From Pythium myriotylum (taxonomy: Eukaryota > Oomycota > Peronosporomycetes > Pythiales > Pythiaceae): a stretch of 64,000 nucleotides of DNA. Under the pieces are notes generated by a model. That model was not told where the DNA came from and searched no databases. It was given only the letters and a program-made list of their open reading frames with translations. Within the stretch, counting starts at the first letter, position 1, and every line of letters begins with the position of its first letter. This document shows positions 9,274 through 19,299 of this stretch, in pieces. Both the position numbers and the translations under genes were made by a program. The stretch spans positions 1,550,001 through 1,614,000 of the forward strand of contig JALJCQ010000004.1 in the NCBI GenBank assembly GCA_023091665.1. The letters run 5' to 3'.

Positions 9274-10414
9274 TCAGAGCATCTTATCCTTGAGGATCTC
9301 GAAGGCGACCTTCGCTCGGTCAAGGTTCACACCATTACGGACTTGATCCTCGGATAATTCATATAGTGACGCTGCGACGATGGAATAGTCCTCGATGAAC
9401 TTATGATAATAGTTCAGAGATCCCAGGAAAGATTGTACACCCTTAAGCGAACTCAGAAACGGCAAATCCTTGAGTCCTTTGGCGAGTTTCGACACCGGCT
9501 TAACTCCCTCCCGAGAGATGTCGTGAGAGAGATACGGGATAGCAGTCGTGCCAAACGTGCTCTTGGGCAGGCTCGCCGAGATATTCCAATATCTCAGCCG
9601 ATACAGTAGCGCATCTAACATTTCAGACATGTCCTCCAGGGGTTTCCGCACCGAAACCGATATCGTCAATGTACGAACTACGGTTCACTACAGGTCCCAT
9701 GGACTTCGGAGTGGGAATCCCCAGGTCAAACACAGTCGGGCCCCCAGTCACAACATCCTCCACTGGGGTAAGAACTTCTCGCGGGTCGAGCTCAATTCCA
9801 AGGTACTCGAGCACCTCTGGATCAACTTCAGCTTCGAGCCCGGGCGGAAGACGAACAAATCCCCAGAGACAGTTGTTAATGACCATTTGATAAATCAACG
9901 GGGCATTTTTGAGACCGAAAGGCATTCGGACCCACTCAAAATGGCCAAGAGGACAAATGAAAGCCGAGATCTTTGACGCCCGGGTAGTCATGAGCACTGC
10001 CCAGAACCCACTTGCCATATCGAGACTGCAAAACCACATGACCTTGTCGAAATTCTCCAAGAGCTCATCAATCACCGGAAGTGGATAGTTCATAAGCTTG
10101 ATCAGGAGGTTGACCCGACGATAATCAATGCATAACCGGATATCAACGCCGTTCTTTTTCATCACGATGACAATAGGCGATGCCCACTCAGAGTCCGAGA
10201 AACGGATGATGCCAGCTTCCAGGAGGCGCTTCAGCAACTCATACACCTTCGGGAGCTGATGCTGGGGCACCCTCCGAGCCCTTTCACATATTGGCTTGGC
10301 ATCTCCGACATCGATGTCACAGACGACTCCTCGGGCCGCGGGAGGGACTGCATTGCCTTCACCCAGGAATGCAACAGCGTGTTTCTCCAGGATCGGTCGA
10401 ATCACGGATCGCAC
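9274..10414 (-). pseudogene. Family B reverse transcriptase (frameshifted at YIDD)
   Basis: Reverse transcriptase, which copies element RNA into DNA. The frame 10414-9623 carries ASPIVIVMKKNGVDIRLCIDYRRVN, CSLDMASGFWAV (catalytic Asp), RMPFGLKNAPLIYQ and finally SSYIDDIGFG, the Y-x-DD box. An unusual insert of about 65 residues between NNCLWGFVRL and YIDD is predicted from the sequence. Right after YIDD the frame breaks near 9650 and continues in 9669-9274 with the thumb region (SFLGSLNYYHKFIEDYS). That frame ends in TGA at 9274-9276, and the RNase H follows in the same frame, so this is a nonsense change rather than a real end. Two lesions make this copy non-functional as read. Confidence 0.9.
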
Positions 10415-10440
10415 ATAGTCCTGACTCGTCCCTGGATCTC

Positions 10441-11906
10441 CTAACCTAGGTCAACAGGCGACGGAGACAGGTCGATATCTGGGATAGCAGCGAGTTGGTG
10501 ACGCAAATTCTCCACGGTGATCATGTCAGTTCCCTCGTGGTAGAACACGCCAGGCTCGAGATCATCGTCCTTCCCGCGGGAAACAACAGCTTTATACACG
10601 ACGTAGAGTTGATCCGCCGCCGAGAAGTCCACGTCTTGGCTACCGACGAAACCTGAGGGCAGAGGTGTCTCCGACAGATACCTCTCGAAGTCTGACTCGG
10701 GCTCGCTCACGGAAATGACATCGTCGAACGAATCCTGGTTTGCGACGTCAGAACAATCGTCGCCACCATCCTCAAGACTAACTCCAAGTGAATCCTTCTT
10801 GATCGGAAGATGAGACACGGGGCGCTTCAGGATTTTCGTTGGAATAGCATACGTTCGCTTTTCCACAGGGGACGGCAGCTTAAGGCTCTCAAGATAATCC
10901 GCATGCTGTTGTCGGCGGCGATATCCCCGGGAGTGGGTGTTCTCGTACACGATCGTCTCCCACTCGCGGTACTTCGGAGTCCCGGGTCGAACAAAACGGC
11001 CTTTGTCCGGGAGATAATCCTTGGTCACGAGACATGCCACTGTTGTGTGGGACAGAATGGTGATAATACGGTCGGAGACATTGCTTACACGAACCCGAGT
11101 CCTGCTACTGGCTGATTCCTGAAGCACTGTCGTAATCCAACGCTCGTCCCTCATCAACCACAACTGCATGTCTTCCGAGCGAGTATCCCCATATACCGCA
11201 GGTAACGTCGTCGACTCTCCTGGGCCCAAAGTGACTTCTTCGCGCACCGCAATCGGAATCTGTCGGATGCCATACTGCTTTCCTGGGTTGCCGACAAGAG
11301 GAATACGTTCTTCATCGGGCAAGTGGATCGTTTGTTCCCGAAGAGCAAGTCGCACGCCGGCAGCTGCCAAAAAATTCATCCCGAGGAGAACGTCCACACC
11401 GTCTCCGATATTAGCAACCCAGAGATCCATCACGTAAACAACTGCAACTCCCAAAGTGATCTTGACTTCGGCTTTCGCTTGCACATGAGTGATCACGCCG
11501 CTCAGCCCTCGAACCGACATGCTCTCATTTCGCTTGAGCTTGAGTTTTAACCTGCGCGCTAGGTCTAGACTCAAAATGCTCGTGCTGGCACCAGTATCGA
11601 GCATGATTTTCGTCCGATGGTCGCAAATAGCCCCCTGTACCGTGGCAACTTGGAAGTGATGGCGAGGATCAGGATGCCTTGACCACCAACCCCGTCGTTC
11701 CCCAGGAGCCAACGACCAAACTGGATATTCCGAGGCGAAAGAGTCCGACGATCGGACCGACACATCTTCATCCTGGGCGTCCTCCGTCAAGACACTCGCT
11801 CTCATGCAAATGGAGTCGAATGTATTAACGGAGTTATCCCCGACGAATGCAAAGACGCAAGGAGTGGAAGGCTCGACGCGCACCGGGTTCCACACCGGCG
11901 AGCCTC
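10441..11906 (-). CDS. Family B aspartic protease and linker (start of pol)
   Basis: Retropepsin-type protease that would cut the Gag-Pol polyprotein. The active-site motif is IMLDTGASTSIL, with a flap-like region and then VDVLLGMNFL, the usual ILG-x-x-FL element. About 200 residues of acidic, Ser-rich linker follow before the RT. There is no obvious ATG near the start: the frame is open from just after the gag stop and overlaps the end of gag in another frame, so expression presumably needs ribosomal frameshifting or readthrough. It ends in a stop at 10441 and RT resumes in a different frame 27 bp later. Confidence 0.88.
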
Positions 11907-14795
11907 CTAGTTTGACGACTGGATATCCTTGGACTTACCGTTGCCTTGGACGTCCACTGACATGTTCCCACCTGGACTTTGAGGGAAATCCTTCACCTTG
12001 GCTTGAACAGCTTCGATCATGCGCTTAAGCTCGAGGAACGAACCGCTCCAGTCGCACTGACCGCGGAAGTGGATCTTGCCGCAGGTCGGGCAGGGGCTAC
12101 AGTTCCGTGGGGAATGTCCGTAGTTGCCGCAGTCTGGACATCTCACGCTCCCGCGCGGACTGCCTGGGTATCCATTCCCGAACCCGGGACGGCGAAAGTT
12201 CTGCTGTTGCTGCTGATATCCTCCCCCGAACTGCTGGCGCTGGAATCCTCCGGAGTATTGCGAATTACCACCTTGGAACTGGTTCCTTGGCGGATAACCT
12301 CCGTTCGAGAATCCTGGGCGTGAAGCGTCTGGAGGCTGGCGTTCCTGGGTCGAGGGAGCTGCGACCGCTTGGTACAGATCTTCATATTCGTCTTCGTGAT
12401 CGTACGCGTATCCCTGGTAATCGGACTCTGCAAACCGCACTTGTGGCGTCGATCTCGGTGTCATGCATTCCTCGATCCGATAGGCACGAGGATCTGTCGG
12501 CCCCCTGCGCCCGCGCCCGCCATCGTCCCCGCGTTCCGGTTCACGTTGGCGTTCACGACCACGGCTGCCATCGTCCCCGCGTTCCGGTTCACGTTGGCGG
12601 TCGCGACCCTGGGCGCGATCTCGATCTTGGTAGCTGTCCCGTTCACGACTCTCACTGCGATCGCGACGATCATAGCTTCGAGCACGATCTCTTTCGCGGC
12701 TTGCACTTCGGTCTCGATCACGATCCGGATCCGAATCGTACCCACGTCGGTCGCGGTCACGAGGATAACTCTTGTCACGTTCGCGTGCACTGGACGCATC
12801 ACGATCTCTGCCCTGTCTCTCCCCCGGGAAACGCTCATCTCGCTCCAACAGCTGCTCGAAATCTTCTATCGTTTCAAACTTTCCAGCGGTCAGAAGCATC
12901 TGGTAGCGAGTCGGATTGCGTAATCCCAGGATGAATCTTTCCAGATGTTCCATCAGATCTTCTCCCTTCGAGTGCGGAATCCTGGCGCGTCGAGCGGCTC
13001 TGTTCATTTCCCATAAGAATTCCCGAGCAGTGTGGTTGCGGCCTTGCTTCATGTCGTAGTAGAGCGCACTTGCGTTCGTCTTCGACTTGCAGAATTCCTG
13101 CTCGAAGGCGGCCTTGAGCTCACGCCAGTTCTCGCGAACTGGTGTCTTGAGCTGCTCGAACCAACTGCGGTGAGGCCGCACCAGGAGACGCTTCAGGTTC
13201 TGGGCGCACTTCCGATCTGACCAGCAACCTTCACGCGCAAGGTAGAGGTAGAGCTCCCACCAAGCGCGTCGCTCCTCAAGGCTCCACTTGTTCTCCGGGT
13301 TGAAGACTTTGATCGCGTCTGCCGGAATCACGTAGACGCCTCGCACCTCAGAGCCGACATCATCGTCGCGTTCACGCGCTCGCCTGGAGCCCCGAGACTT
13401 CTTCGATCGGCGCTTCTTAGTCGAGCCTCGCGAGCCTCGTCGGTAGCTGTTATCCGAAAAGCTCGAATCCCCGGAGGAACTCTCGCTGTCGCTGTCTGAC
13501 GACGTGTTTGCGTCGCGACGTACTCGGCGTGGTGCTTCTAGAGTCGCGGGTGTGCTCGAACGTCGACCCCTAGGTGGGTCTGACGCAGTCGCGGCGTAGG
13601 TGACGCTGGCCTTCGGTTCCCTGGGGAGACCTTGCGCTTGAACGACCGACTTCAAGGGACGGCTCGTCCCCTGGACAGGAAGCTTCGACTGGACTGTCGG
13701 CATGTCTTCGTCCGAGTCGGCGGAAACGTCATCGAAGTTCAGTCCCCGGACGATCTGTCGCGTTGGCGTCAGGAACCCTGAGCTCGTGAGCGAGGGAACA
13801 CCCTCGACTTCCTTGGGAGACCCAGTTTCGGGAATGTCGCTGAGTACGACTCCGTCCGATACACCGCCCAGCTGTCCCTGGGCCCGTCGCTTCAGCTCCA
13901 CCTGCTCGACACATCGTGCCCAGGCTGTAACCTCGTCCTTAAGGCAGCTCATGATCTGGCGAGCTTCGTTGAGAACGAAGTCGTGCCCTAGGGCTCGAGT
14001 CGTCGAATAGTCGCCCCACGTTGGCACCAGGTTGGTGAAGGTGTATCCTGCCGAGGCAAGAGCTTCCTGGACCAAGGAGACTATGGCAACTCGATGGCTC
14101 GTGTTCAGCAAACTGCTGAAGAGTCGAGTGTCGTACGTCGACTTGGGGACGAAGACGCGATTCGCTCGGAGATACGTGAGCCATGAGGTCTGCACGCTGA
14201 GCTTGCGCAGAGTACGTTGCGTCGCCAAGATGTAGTCGCTGGCTTCTTCGTGCGCAAGGTACTCGGTCGCACCAGTACTGCCGGGGAAGAGCTGCATGTT
14301 CGATCCCAGGGACCACTTCCTGACCGCAGCTGCAGTGAACTTCGAGTAGTCCAGGAGCAATTTGTTTTCCCGGTCGACGAGTCGTCGGACAACTTGTTGC
14401 TCCGGGGCATCTGGGTCTTCGGCACCGCGGAACGCCTGGGCTTCCTGCAGCTGGCTGACAAGCGCAGTCGATCTTCTCCGGGGCGCGATGTCTTGCGCAG
14501 CTCTCTCCATGATGTCCAGCGTGACATCTCTCGGCTTCTCTTCCTCGATCAGTTCAAGCAACCCCTGGGCAACCGGGTCCGGGTCTTCAGCCTTGCTCTC
14601 AGCTTGCCGAGCCAGAAGGTGCGCACCCGCGGGATCGAGTGGAATCGGAGCCTGGGCGGCGGCACGGACGGCATCGGTCGGAACGGCTGGAGTAGCGAGG
14701 CCTTGAGGCTGAGCTGGGGCAGAAGCGTTGAGGGCATCGGCACGGTTCATCTTCTTCTTCGCACGCTTGCTGGCACCCGAGGTAGCTCCTGGCAT
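11907..14795 (-). CDS. Family B Gag with double zinc knuckle and RD-repeat linker
   Basis: 962-residue Gag, the structural protein of the virus-like particle. The first ATG (14793-14795) lies only 10 bp inside the right LTR. About 505-660 is a retrotransposon_gag-like helical domain (WSLEERRAWWELYLYL, EHLERFILGLRNP). About 665-790 is an Arg/Asp-rich low-complexity linker with repeated RDRD and REPERGDDG units. Then come a Gln/Gly-rich stretch and two zinc knuckles, CPDCGNYGHSPRNC and CPTCGKIHFRGQC. The N-terminal half is Ala/Ser-rich with an RS/K-rich patch near 460-480. The frame is completely open, in contrast to pol, which suggests Gag could still be made in this copy. Confidence 0.92.
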   Translation of the reverse strand: MPGATSGASKRAKKKMNRADALNASAPAQPQGLATPAVPTDAVRAAAQAPIPLDPAGAHLLARQAESKAEDPDPVAQGLLELIEEEKPRDVTLDIMERAAQDIAPRRRSTALVSQLQEAQAFRGAEDPDAPEQQVVRRLVDRENKLLLDYSKFTAAAVRKWSLGSNMQLFPGSTGATEYLAHEEASDYILATQRTLRKLSVQTSWLTYLRANRVFVPKSTYDTRLFSSLLNTSHRVAIVSLVQEALASAGYTFTNLVPTWGDYSTTRALGHDFVLNEARQIMSCLKDEVTAWARCVEQVELKRRAQGQLGGVSDGVVLSDIPETGSPKEVEGVPSLTSSGFLTPTRQIVRGLNFDDVSADSDEDMPTVQSKLPVQGTSRPLKSVVQAQGLPREPKASVTYAATASDPPRGRRSSTPATLEAPRRVRRDANTSSDSDSESSSGDSSFSDNSYRRGSRGSTKKRRSKKSRGSRRARERDDDVGSEVRGVYVIPADAIKVFNPENKWSLEERRAWWELYLYLAREGCWSDRKCAQNLKRLLVRPHRSWFEQLKTPVRENWRELKAAFEQEFCKSKTNASALYYDMKQGRNHTAREFLWEMNRAARRARIPHSKGEDLMEHLERFILGLRNPTRYQMLLTAGKFETIEDFEQLLERDERFPGERQGRDRDASSARERDKSYPRDRDRRGYDSDPDRDRDRSASRERDRARSYDRRDRSESRERDSYQDRDRAQGRDRQREPERGDDGSRGRERQREPERGDDGGRGRRGPTDPRAYRIEECMTPRSTPQVRFAESDYQGYAYDHEDEYEDLYQAVAAPSTQERQPPDASRPGFSNGGYPPRNQFQGGNSQYSGGFQRQQFGGGYQQQQQNFRRPGFGNGYPGSPRGSVRCPDCGNYGHSPRNCSPCPTCGKIHFRGQCDWSGSFLELKRMIEAVQAKVKDFPQSPGGNMSVDVQGNGKSKDIQSSN

Positions 14796-14803
14796 ACGCA
14801 CCA
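14786..14803 (-). promoter_or_regulatory. Family B primer-binding site
   Basis: Two bases inside the 5' LTR, the minus strand reads TGGTGCGTATGCCAGGAG. Starting with TGG, it could pair with the CCA end of a tRNA, as expected for a minus-strand primer site. It overlaps the gag start codon (ATG within it), which is unusual. I cannot name the tRNA. Confidence 0.5.
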
Positions 14804-14805
14804 GT

Positions 14806-16179
14806 TGTGATGAAGTGGGTGGCCAGTTTGCGGAGCCTAGAGTGATAGTGAATTAATAGAATTAATACACCACCCTCCCTCACGTTGTGTATCCTTAAGC
14901 AGCTCTTCGAAGCTACGTATCGGATGCGCCGAGCAAGGGTCCGTGCGAAGAAATCACACAGGCGTAGTGAGTAGTAACTAATAATAGTACACACTCAGGC
15001 AATCAGATACCTTATTCCCCAATGTACTGAGACAAAGGGTTTCAGGCTGTACCCCGGGGCAGAAACTTCCCAGGGGTGTCTCTAGGCGAACCGACCGATA
15101 ACGGTAAAGCACTAGTGACAGTCTTTTGGTACGCTTTCTAGGAGCAGTTCCAACCAGGGAAAAGTCCTCTAATCGCAATACCGGGAATATGCAAATATGG
15201 AATACCAAGGATCTGGCGTGAGCCAATATCCCAGGTAAATAGTTCAGGGGAAAGGGTGCTACAACACTTTGACACTCGGTCTAAGCGTCTCGCCCCCAGG
15301 AACCCGAGACACACAAGTACACCACACGCAGCTACGCTAATCGGTTACCTTGGTAAGTCGCCGATCGCTACCCAGTACCCCGGGTCACTGCGATGGTATG
15401 GTTGGATGAGCCGACACTGGCAGGAGAGGCGCTTGTGTAGATCGAGGCAAAATGGAGAGTCTTATTAGATATTCTTTCTAGATACTAGCGGCGGTCGCTT
15501 TCTCCAAGGGATCCCCCTTGGGCGACCTTTGAGCGCGACCCTTCCCGGGGTCGGCTCCCTGTAATCCATAATAGATCCTAGGGTGCAACCCCTCGGATCA
15601 GTCGCTCTGATTCAACTGTCTAATAAACTACCTCTACAGGCCTAATATGCAAACATACAAACGGGTCTGAAACCAACCCGGCTATACCTGAAAGGTCACA
15701 GCCGGGTACCTTCACCCCGGGGTGATCACCCCCCGGGGGTCCTGGGAGTGATCATCATTCCTTACCATCATTCTACGCAGAGGCCCGGACCGAACCGCGG
15801 TCCCGATGGAGGCGGTCTTAACCCTTTCGCGAACGCGAGCTGAACAATAGGAACTGTATCAATACAAATTTCAAGTGTAGTGAATGCCAATCGTAAAAAA
15901 AATGCCCGTTTGACCTTCCCGCTGATCTGATTACGCACTTTCCATAACACACAACTCACCCACTTTTGGCGATATATATCACAAAATTGGCGAAATACAA
16001 TGCATTTATTGAATAGAAATACTACCCTAAAATGCCAATCGTACAAAAAATGCTCGTTCGAGAGGTGCTTTCTCACCTGGGTTTGTAAACAACTATGAAA
16101 CGGGCAAAATTTGTACGGTCGTTCGCGACAGGGTTAACCGACATCCCCCGGAGGTATTTTGACCAGTGACTTCGTCACA
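14806..16179 (-). repeat. Family B 5' LTR (right copy, interrupted by a MITE)
   Basis: Same LTR as 578-1635. It is 1374 bp because of a 316-bp interruption (312-bp element plus one TTAA). For the minus-strand gag-pol this is the 5' LTR and should contain the promoter; the MITE sits near its transcription-upstream part. Ends TCACA at 16179, followed by the CTGG duplication. Confidence 0.95.
15822..16133. mobile_element. piggyBac-type MITE, 312 bp, TTAA target site
   Basis: Starts CCCTTTCGCGAACG and ends CGTTCGCGACAGGG, an inverted repeat of about 14 bp with one mismatch. It is flanked by TTAA on both sides (15818-15821 and 16134-16137), and the uninterrupted LTR has a single TTAA here. The CCCT end and TTAA duplication are piggyBac hallmarks. 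It has no coding capacity. Internally it has two related segments (AATGCCAATCGTA...TGC at 15884 and 16031). The empty site in the sister LTR proves it is an insertion that came after, or rode with, family B. Confidence 0.93.
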
Positions 16180-16183
16180 CTGG

Positions 16184-16864
16184 ACGTAGTCCTTCAGTGC
16201 AGGAACGCGGTCCTCGCGGAAAACCGCGGCCTTTTCGGGGCCGGGATTCATCCCTTTCATGAAGGTCTTGACCATGACGTCTTTGGCGAGAGTATTTGCA
16301 GCCATGTTGGCGCGGAGTTCGCGCAACTCCTGCGCAAATGCGCAAAGATCGCGATTGTCTTGGCGACATGCACGGTACGCTGCGCGCTGGAAGAGCGCCA
16401 CGCCGGGCGGCTGAAATATCAGCTTCGTGGCATGGGCAAGTAATAGTCAATCGCGGAAAAATCCGGGCTGTGAGGTCTCATAAGTCAAGGCCCAAACCTT
16501 CGCGCTATCTTTCACGTTGGATATCGTGAAATTCACCTTCTGGTGTCCGTCGCGGATGCAACCCGCCGCCATTGCGAGCTCGACCTCGCGCTGCCAAATG
16601 ACGAGGTTCTCGCCTTCAGCCCCAGAGTATTGGGAGACCGTGACTCGAACGGGCTTCGTACCTTTCGGGGGTGCCGGAGAGGGCACATAGCTGATGGCGG
16701 GAACCAACGTCGCAGCTTCAGTTGGTTGAGCTGCGGCGACGCAAAACGTAAAAACGTAGCTCCAGAGCAATCTCGTACTCGCGGAATCGCGCGATGTGAG
16801 CGAGGACTTTGCCAGAGCCGCGTTGGAGCAGCTGAGGCGACAGCATCGGAGGGTGTGACGCCAT
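16184..16864 (-). pseudogene. Family A Gypsy gag N-terminal half (broken)
   Basis: Begins with ATG at 16862-16864 (MASHPPMLSPQLLQRGSGK). After a frame change near 16740 it continues with VTVSQYSGAEGENLVIWQRE and NFTISNVKDSAKVWAL, the typical start of a Gypsy Gag capsid region. Another frame change near 16445 leads to MALFQRAAYRACRQDNRDL and VMVKTFMKGMNPGP, the end of the capsid-like domain. The reading is cut at 16183 by family B and resumes at 573. Gag would package element RNA; this copy cannot, having at least two frameshifts and a 15.6-kb insertion. Confidence 0.82.
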
Positions 16865-16927
16865 CGCGAAGTCAGAAGCTTCGAACACAACGATGTCGAC
16901 ATCAGATTGACGACGAGTGCTACCAAG

Positions 16928-18086
16928 TGTAGCGGTCCCCGCGACCACTATACAGCACTTCGCTTGGAGAAAGCGAGAGCACCCGCTCCGAGTCAACCCT
17001 TGCAGACAAACCCCTGTCGGCAAACCCAAATACTTGGCAAAAGGGGAACTGCCGTGTATTTAGTTCCTCTGGGGATTAACTGCTGGTATGGAGAATCTCG
17101 CCGACAGTCGCCATGATCTTGCGTTGCCGCAGGTGATCAAATGTCGACCAACGTGTTGCCAGAGGAGCGGAAAAGCTGGAATGATCAAAGGAGAGAAGGT
17201 TGCCGCCGTGGTTGAAATTTTCCGGCGAGAGAGAGATTTCCGAGGCGAATTGTCGCACCCATTTGGAGAATATTTTCCTGAGCAAAAACTCCTTATCATG
17301 TGATACCAAATATCATACAGTACAGGTCGGGCTTTGGCGGTCGGTCGATTCGAATGACCCAGCTCGGAAATTTCGTCTAGAACACACAATATATCCCTGG
17401 TAAAAAAAAACAGGGATATTGGTTGGATCCTGAAAATCAAATTGATCCGGGGCCATTTCAGCACATATGGCGCACAAAAATCGGGCGTCGAATGTTCCCC
17501 TCCTTTGTCTAACGTACCGGGACCAATTTGTCCTTGGTAGCGCGCGACGCAACACAACATTCTTGCTGAAGAAATGTGTCTTAGTGTTGCCGTGCAAATC
17601 TCCATTCATAAAGCTCTTCAGCTCGCAATGCGACCACTCCCTTATCGCCTTGACGGGCTTTGATCACGCAGGTTTTCCATACCTTCTCGGCCTATAGCTC
17701 CTCTATATCTAGATCCTGCACGCCATACAGAACGTCCAGCCCACTCAAGCAACGATGGCTCTCTTTACTTGTACGTCTGGACCAGGGACCAATTTATTCG
17801 GGGTGTCAGGGGGGGGGGGGGGGGGGTCGAACAATTCATCCTGGCCAACTAACAAATGCATTCTCTACACATGGTAAAAGTCACAACTTGGAGATCGCAC
17901 AGCGCTTATCACTGTTGTCGGGACCAAATTGGGTATATTTTGGAATTTCAGGATCCACCCATTACCTACTGAAATCTGATAATCCTGAGTCACCACTTAG
18001 GGTAACTCTTCCCCTAAGTGGATCACCCCAATTTTGTAATCACATTACGTGTGTAACTGCAAGTATAACCTCTGTACCCCGTTACA
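16928..18086 (-). repeat. Family A 5' LTR (TGTAACGGGG type)
   Basis: On the minus strand it starts TGTAACGGGGTACAGAGG (18086) and ends GACCGCTACA (16928), 1159 bp. The next minus-strand bases, CTTGGTAGCACTCG, form a TGG-starting primer site like the one in family C, and gag starts 64 bp later. Its first and last hundred bases match the orphan LTR at 51408-51693, which lacks most of the middle. It contains a run of 18 G at 17809-17826 on the plus strand. Confidence 0.82.
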
Positions 18087-18689
18087 TGGATCGACAAGCT
18101 GGCCTTACACCAGACTGTGTGCGTGACGACACAACTGCGGGAGACGGGGAAACAAGTACCAAATCTTCGATGGAGATGGCAGCGGTGGCATTCACACACA
18201 AGAACCCGCAAAACGGACAGCTCGATTACAAGGATCCGGAGTGTGAGCTTGCGAAGGGATACAAACGCCCCAGCAGTCAAGTGGACCGGAGCAGCCAATT
18301 ACTACACAGATGTTCTTCGAAATCCAACGCCACCGGACGTCGACAGGATGCTCTGAAGTTCGATCGTGCTCAGTTTCTTCTTCCTTGACGGCAGCTCAGA
18401 GCTATTGTTGAATAATCGCATTGTGCCGATAGCACTTGTTATTTGTATGGATTTTATCAGCCAATTATAGACCGCATAGTGTTAGATTGGCCAATGAGAG
18501 CCTCGGACATGTCATATCTAGCCAATGAGACTGAGGGAATCTGATGGCTGTTTAACTCCGACCAGTTCCGACATATTTTGTCGGAGCGGCACCAGAAATA
18601 TGGCTATGTGCATTCAAACACGAGTCGCTTGCATATTCACACATCTACCGCATTCCGATCACCGTAGCCATGACCCTTGCTCAGCTCAA
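18087..18689. other. Flank between family A LTR and Crypton remnant
   Basis: No gene I can defend. A plus-strand frame runs through 18100-18388 (ending DALKFDRAQFLLP) without recognisable homology; it starts inside the LTR, so its left part is chance. Three ATTGG/CCAAT-like motifs occur between 18460 and 18535. Confidence 0.4.
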
Positions 18690-19290
18690 CCTGTCAACAC
18701 GCAGAAGGCCAAAGTCCTTGCGCAAAATGTCTTTAAGAGTTTCTTGCATGAACAGCATGTCCAAATAGACGATGTAACTGCTGCAGTTCAGGGCGACTCC
18801 ACGGAGTCAATTTTAGTGAGTCTTCTCGACCGCTTTGGTGACCACCTTGCTTTCCAGTAAGGGAAGAAGGGTAAAAGCTCGCGCACACGACCGTTATGAA
18901 GTACTTTTTGTCAGGCCAAATTGTGGCTTCTCGGCTGCTTTCCGCAGAGCAGTGCGCACGTTAAAGCAGCGCTGCTAAAAAAAAAAAAAAGTGGTCTCTT
19001 GGATCGCTACTGTGAGACCAGAGCTGAGGGTGCCGTGGTGAAACAAGCGCCATGAACTATCTATACTTAAGCGCGAGCTCCGCCAGCGACTACCAGGACG
19101 TTGCGTTGCTGGCGCTCTTGTGGTACCTCTTTATTCGCGCGTCCGACTTGGCGCTTCTCAAGAAGCAGAACCTCTCGATGAGCGAATCTAACGTCTTGTT
19201 GTTGCGTTCCGTTCGTGTCAAGACGTCCCAAGAGAACGGGTTGTCAATTTTTCCTGATGCTTGCGTGGTGTCACAGCAAATGCGGCTGCA
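18690..19290 (+). pseudogene. Crypton tyrosine-recombinase remnant
   Basis: The plus strand encodes AKVLAQNVFKSFLHEQHVQ, DDVTAAVQGDSTESILVSLL and DRFGDHLAFQ; after a stop and frame changes, LLDRYCETRAEGAVVKQAP; and then 19052-19294 YLYLSASSASDYQDVALLAL, WYLFIRASDLALLKKQNL and VKTSQENGLSIFPDA. This order matches the N-terminal half of Crypton-type YR transposases as I know them from oomycetes. The Arg in FIRASDL sits where the first catalytic arginine is expected. It is cut off at about 19290 before the HxxR...Y motifs, contains a 14-bp A run (about 18978) and at least two frame changes. Cryptons move by tyrosine recombination without terminal repeats; this copy is dead. Confidence 0.75.
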
Positions 19291-19299
19291 TTAGCTATG

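Larger units (their letters stand above)
578..16179 (-). mobile_element. Family B: complete nested Ty3/Gypsy element with antisense accessory ORF
   Basis: Full LTR retrotransposon on the minus strand. LTRs are 578-1635 and 14806-16179; without the MITE in the right one both are exactly 1058 bp and I count three differences. Ends are TGTGATGAAG and CTTCGTCACA (imperfect inverted repeats), flanked by CTGG (574-577 and 16180-16183). Order on the minus strand is gag, protease, RT, RNase H, a second RNase H, integrase, chromodomain, then a long plus-strand reading frame and the 3' LTR. A purine-rich tract next to the left LTR and a TGG-starting primer site next to the right LTR both fix the orientation. 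The dual RNase H plus chromodomain matches what I recall of the oomycete Chronos group. pol is frameshifted in several places. Confidence 0.95.

Noticed and set aside
12107..12934. 275-codon His/Arg-rich plus-strand frame
   Set aside because: It is the complement of the RD-repeat region of Gag; the composition is explained by that repeat.
17660..18388. 242-codon plus-strand frame
   Set aside because: Its first two thirds lie inside the family A LTR and include the poly-G run; no domain is recognisable.
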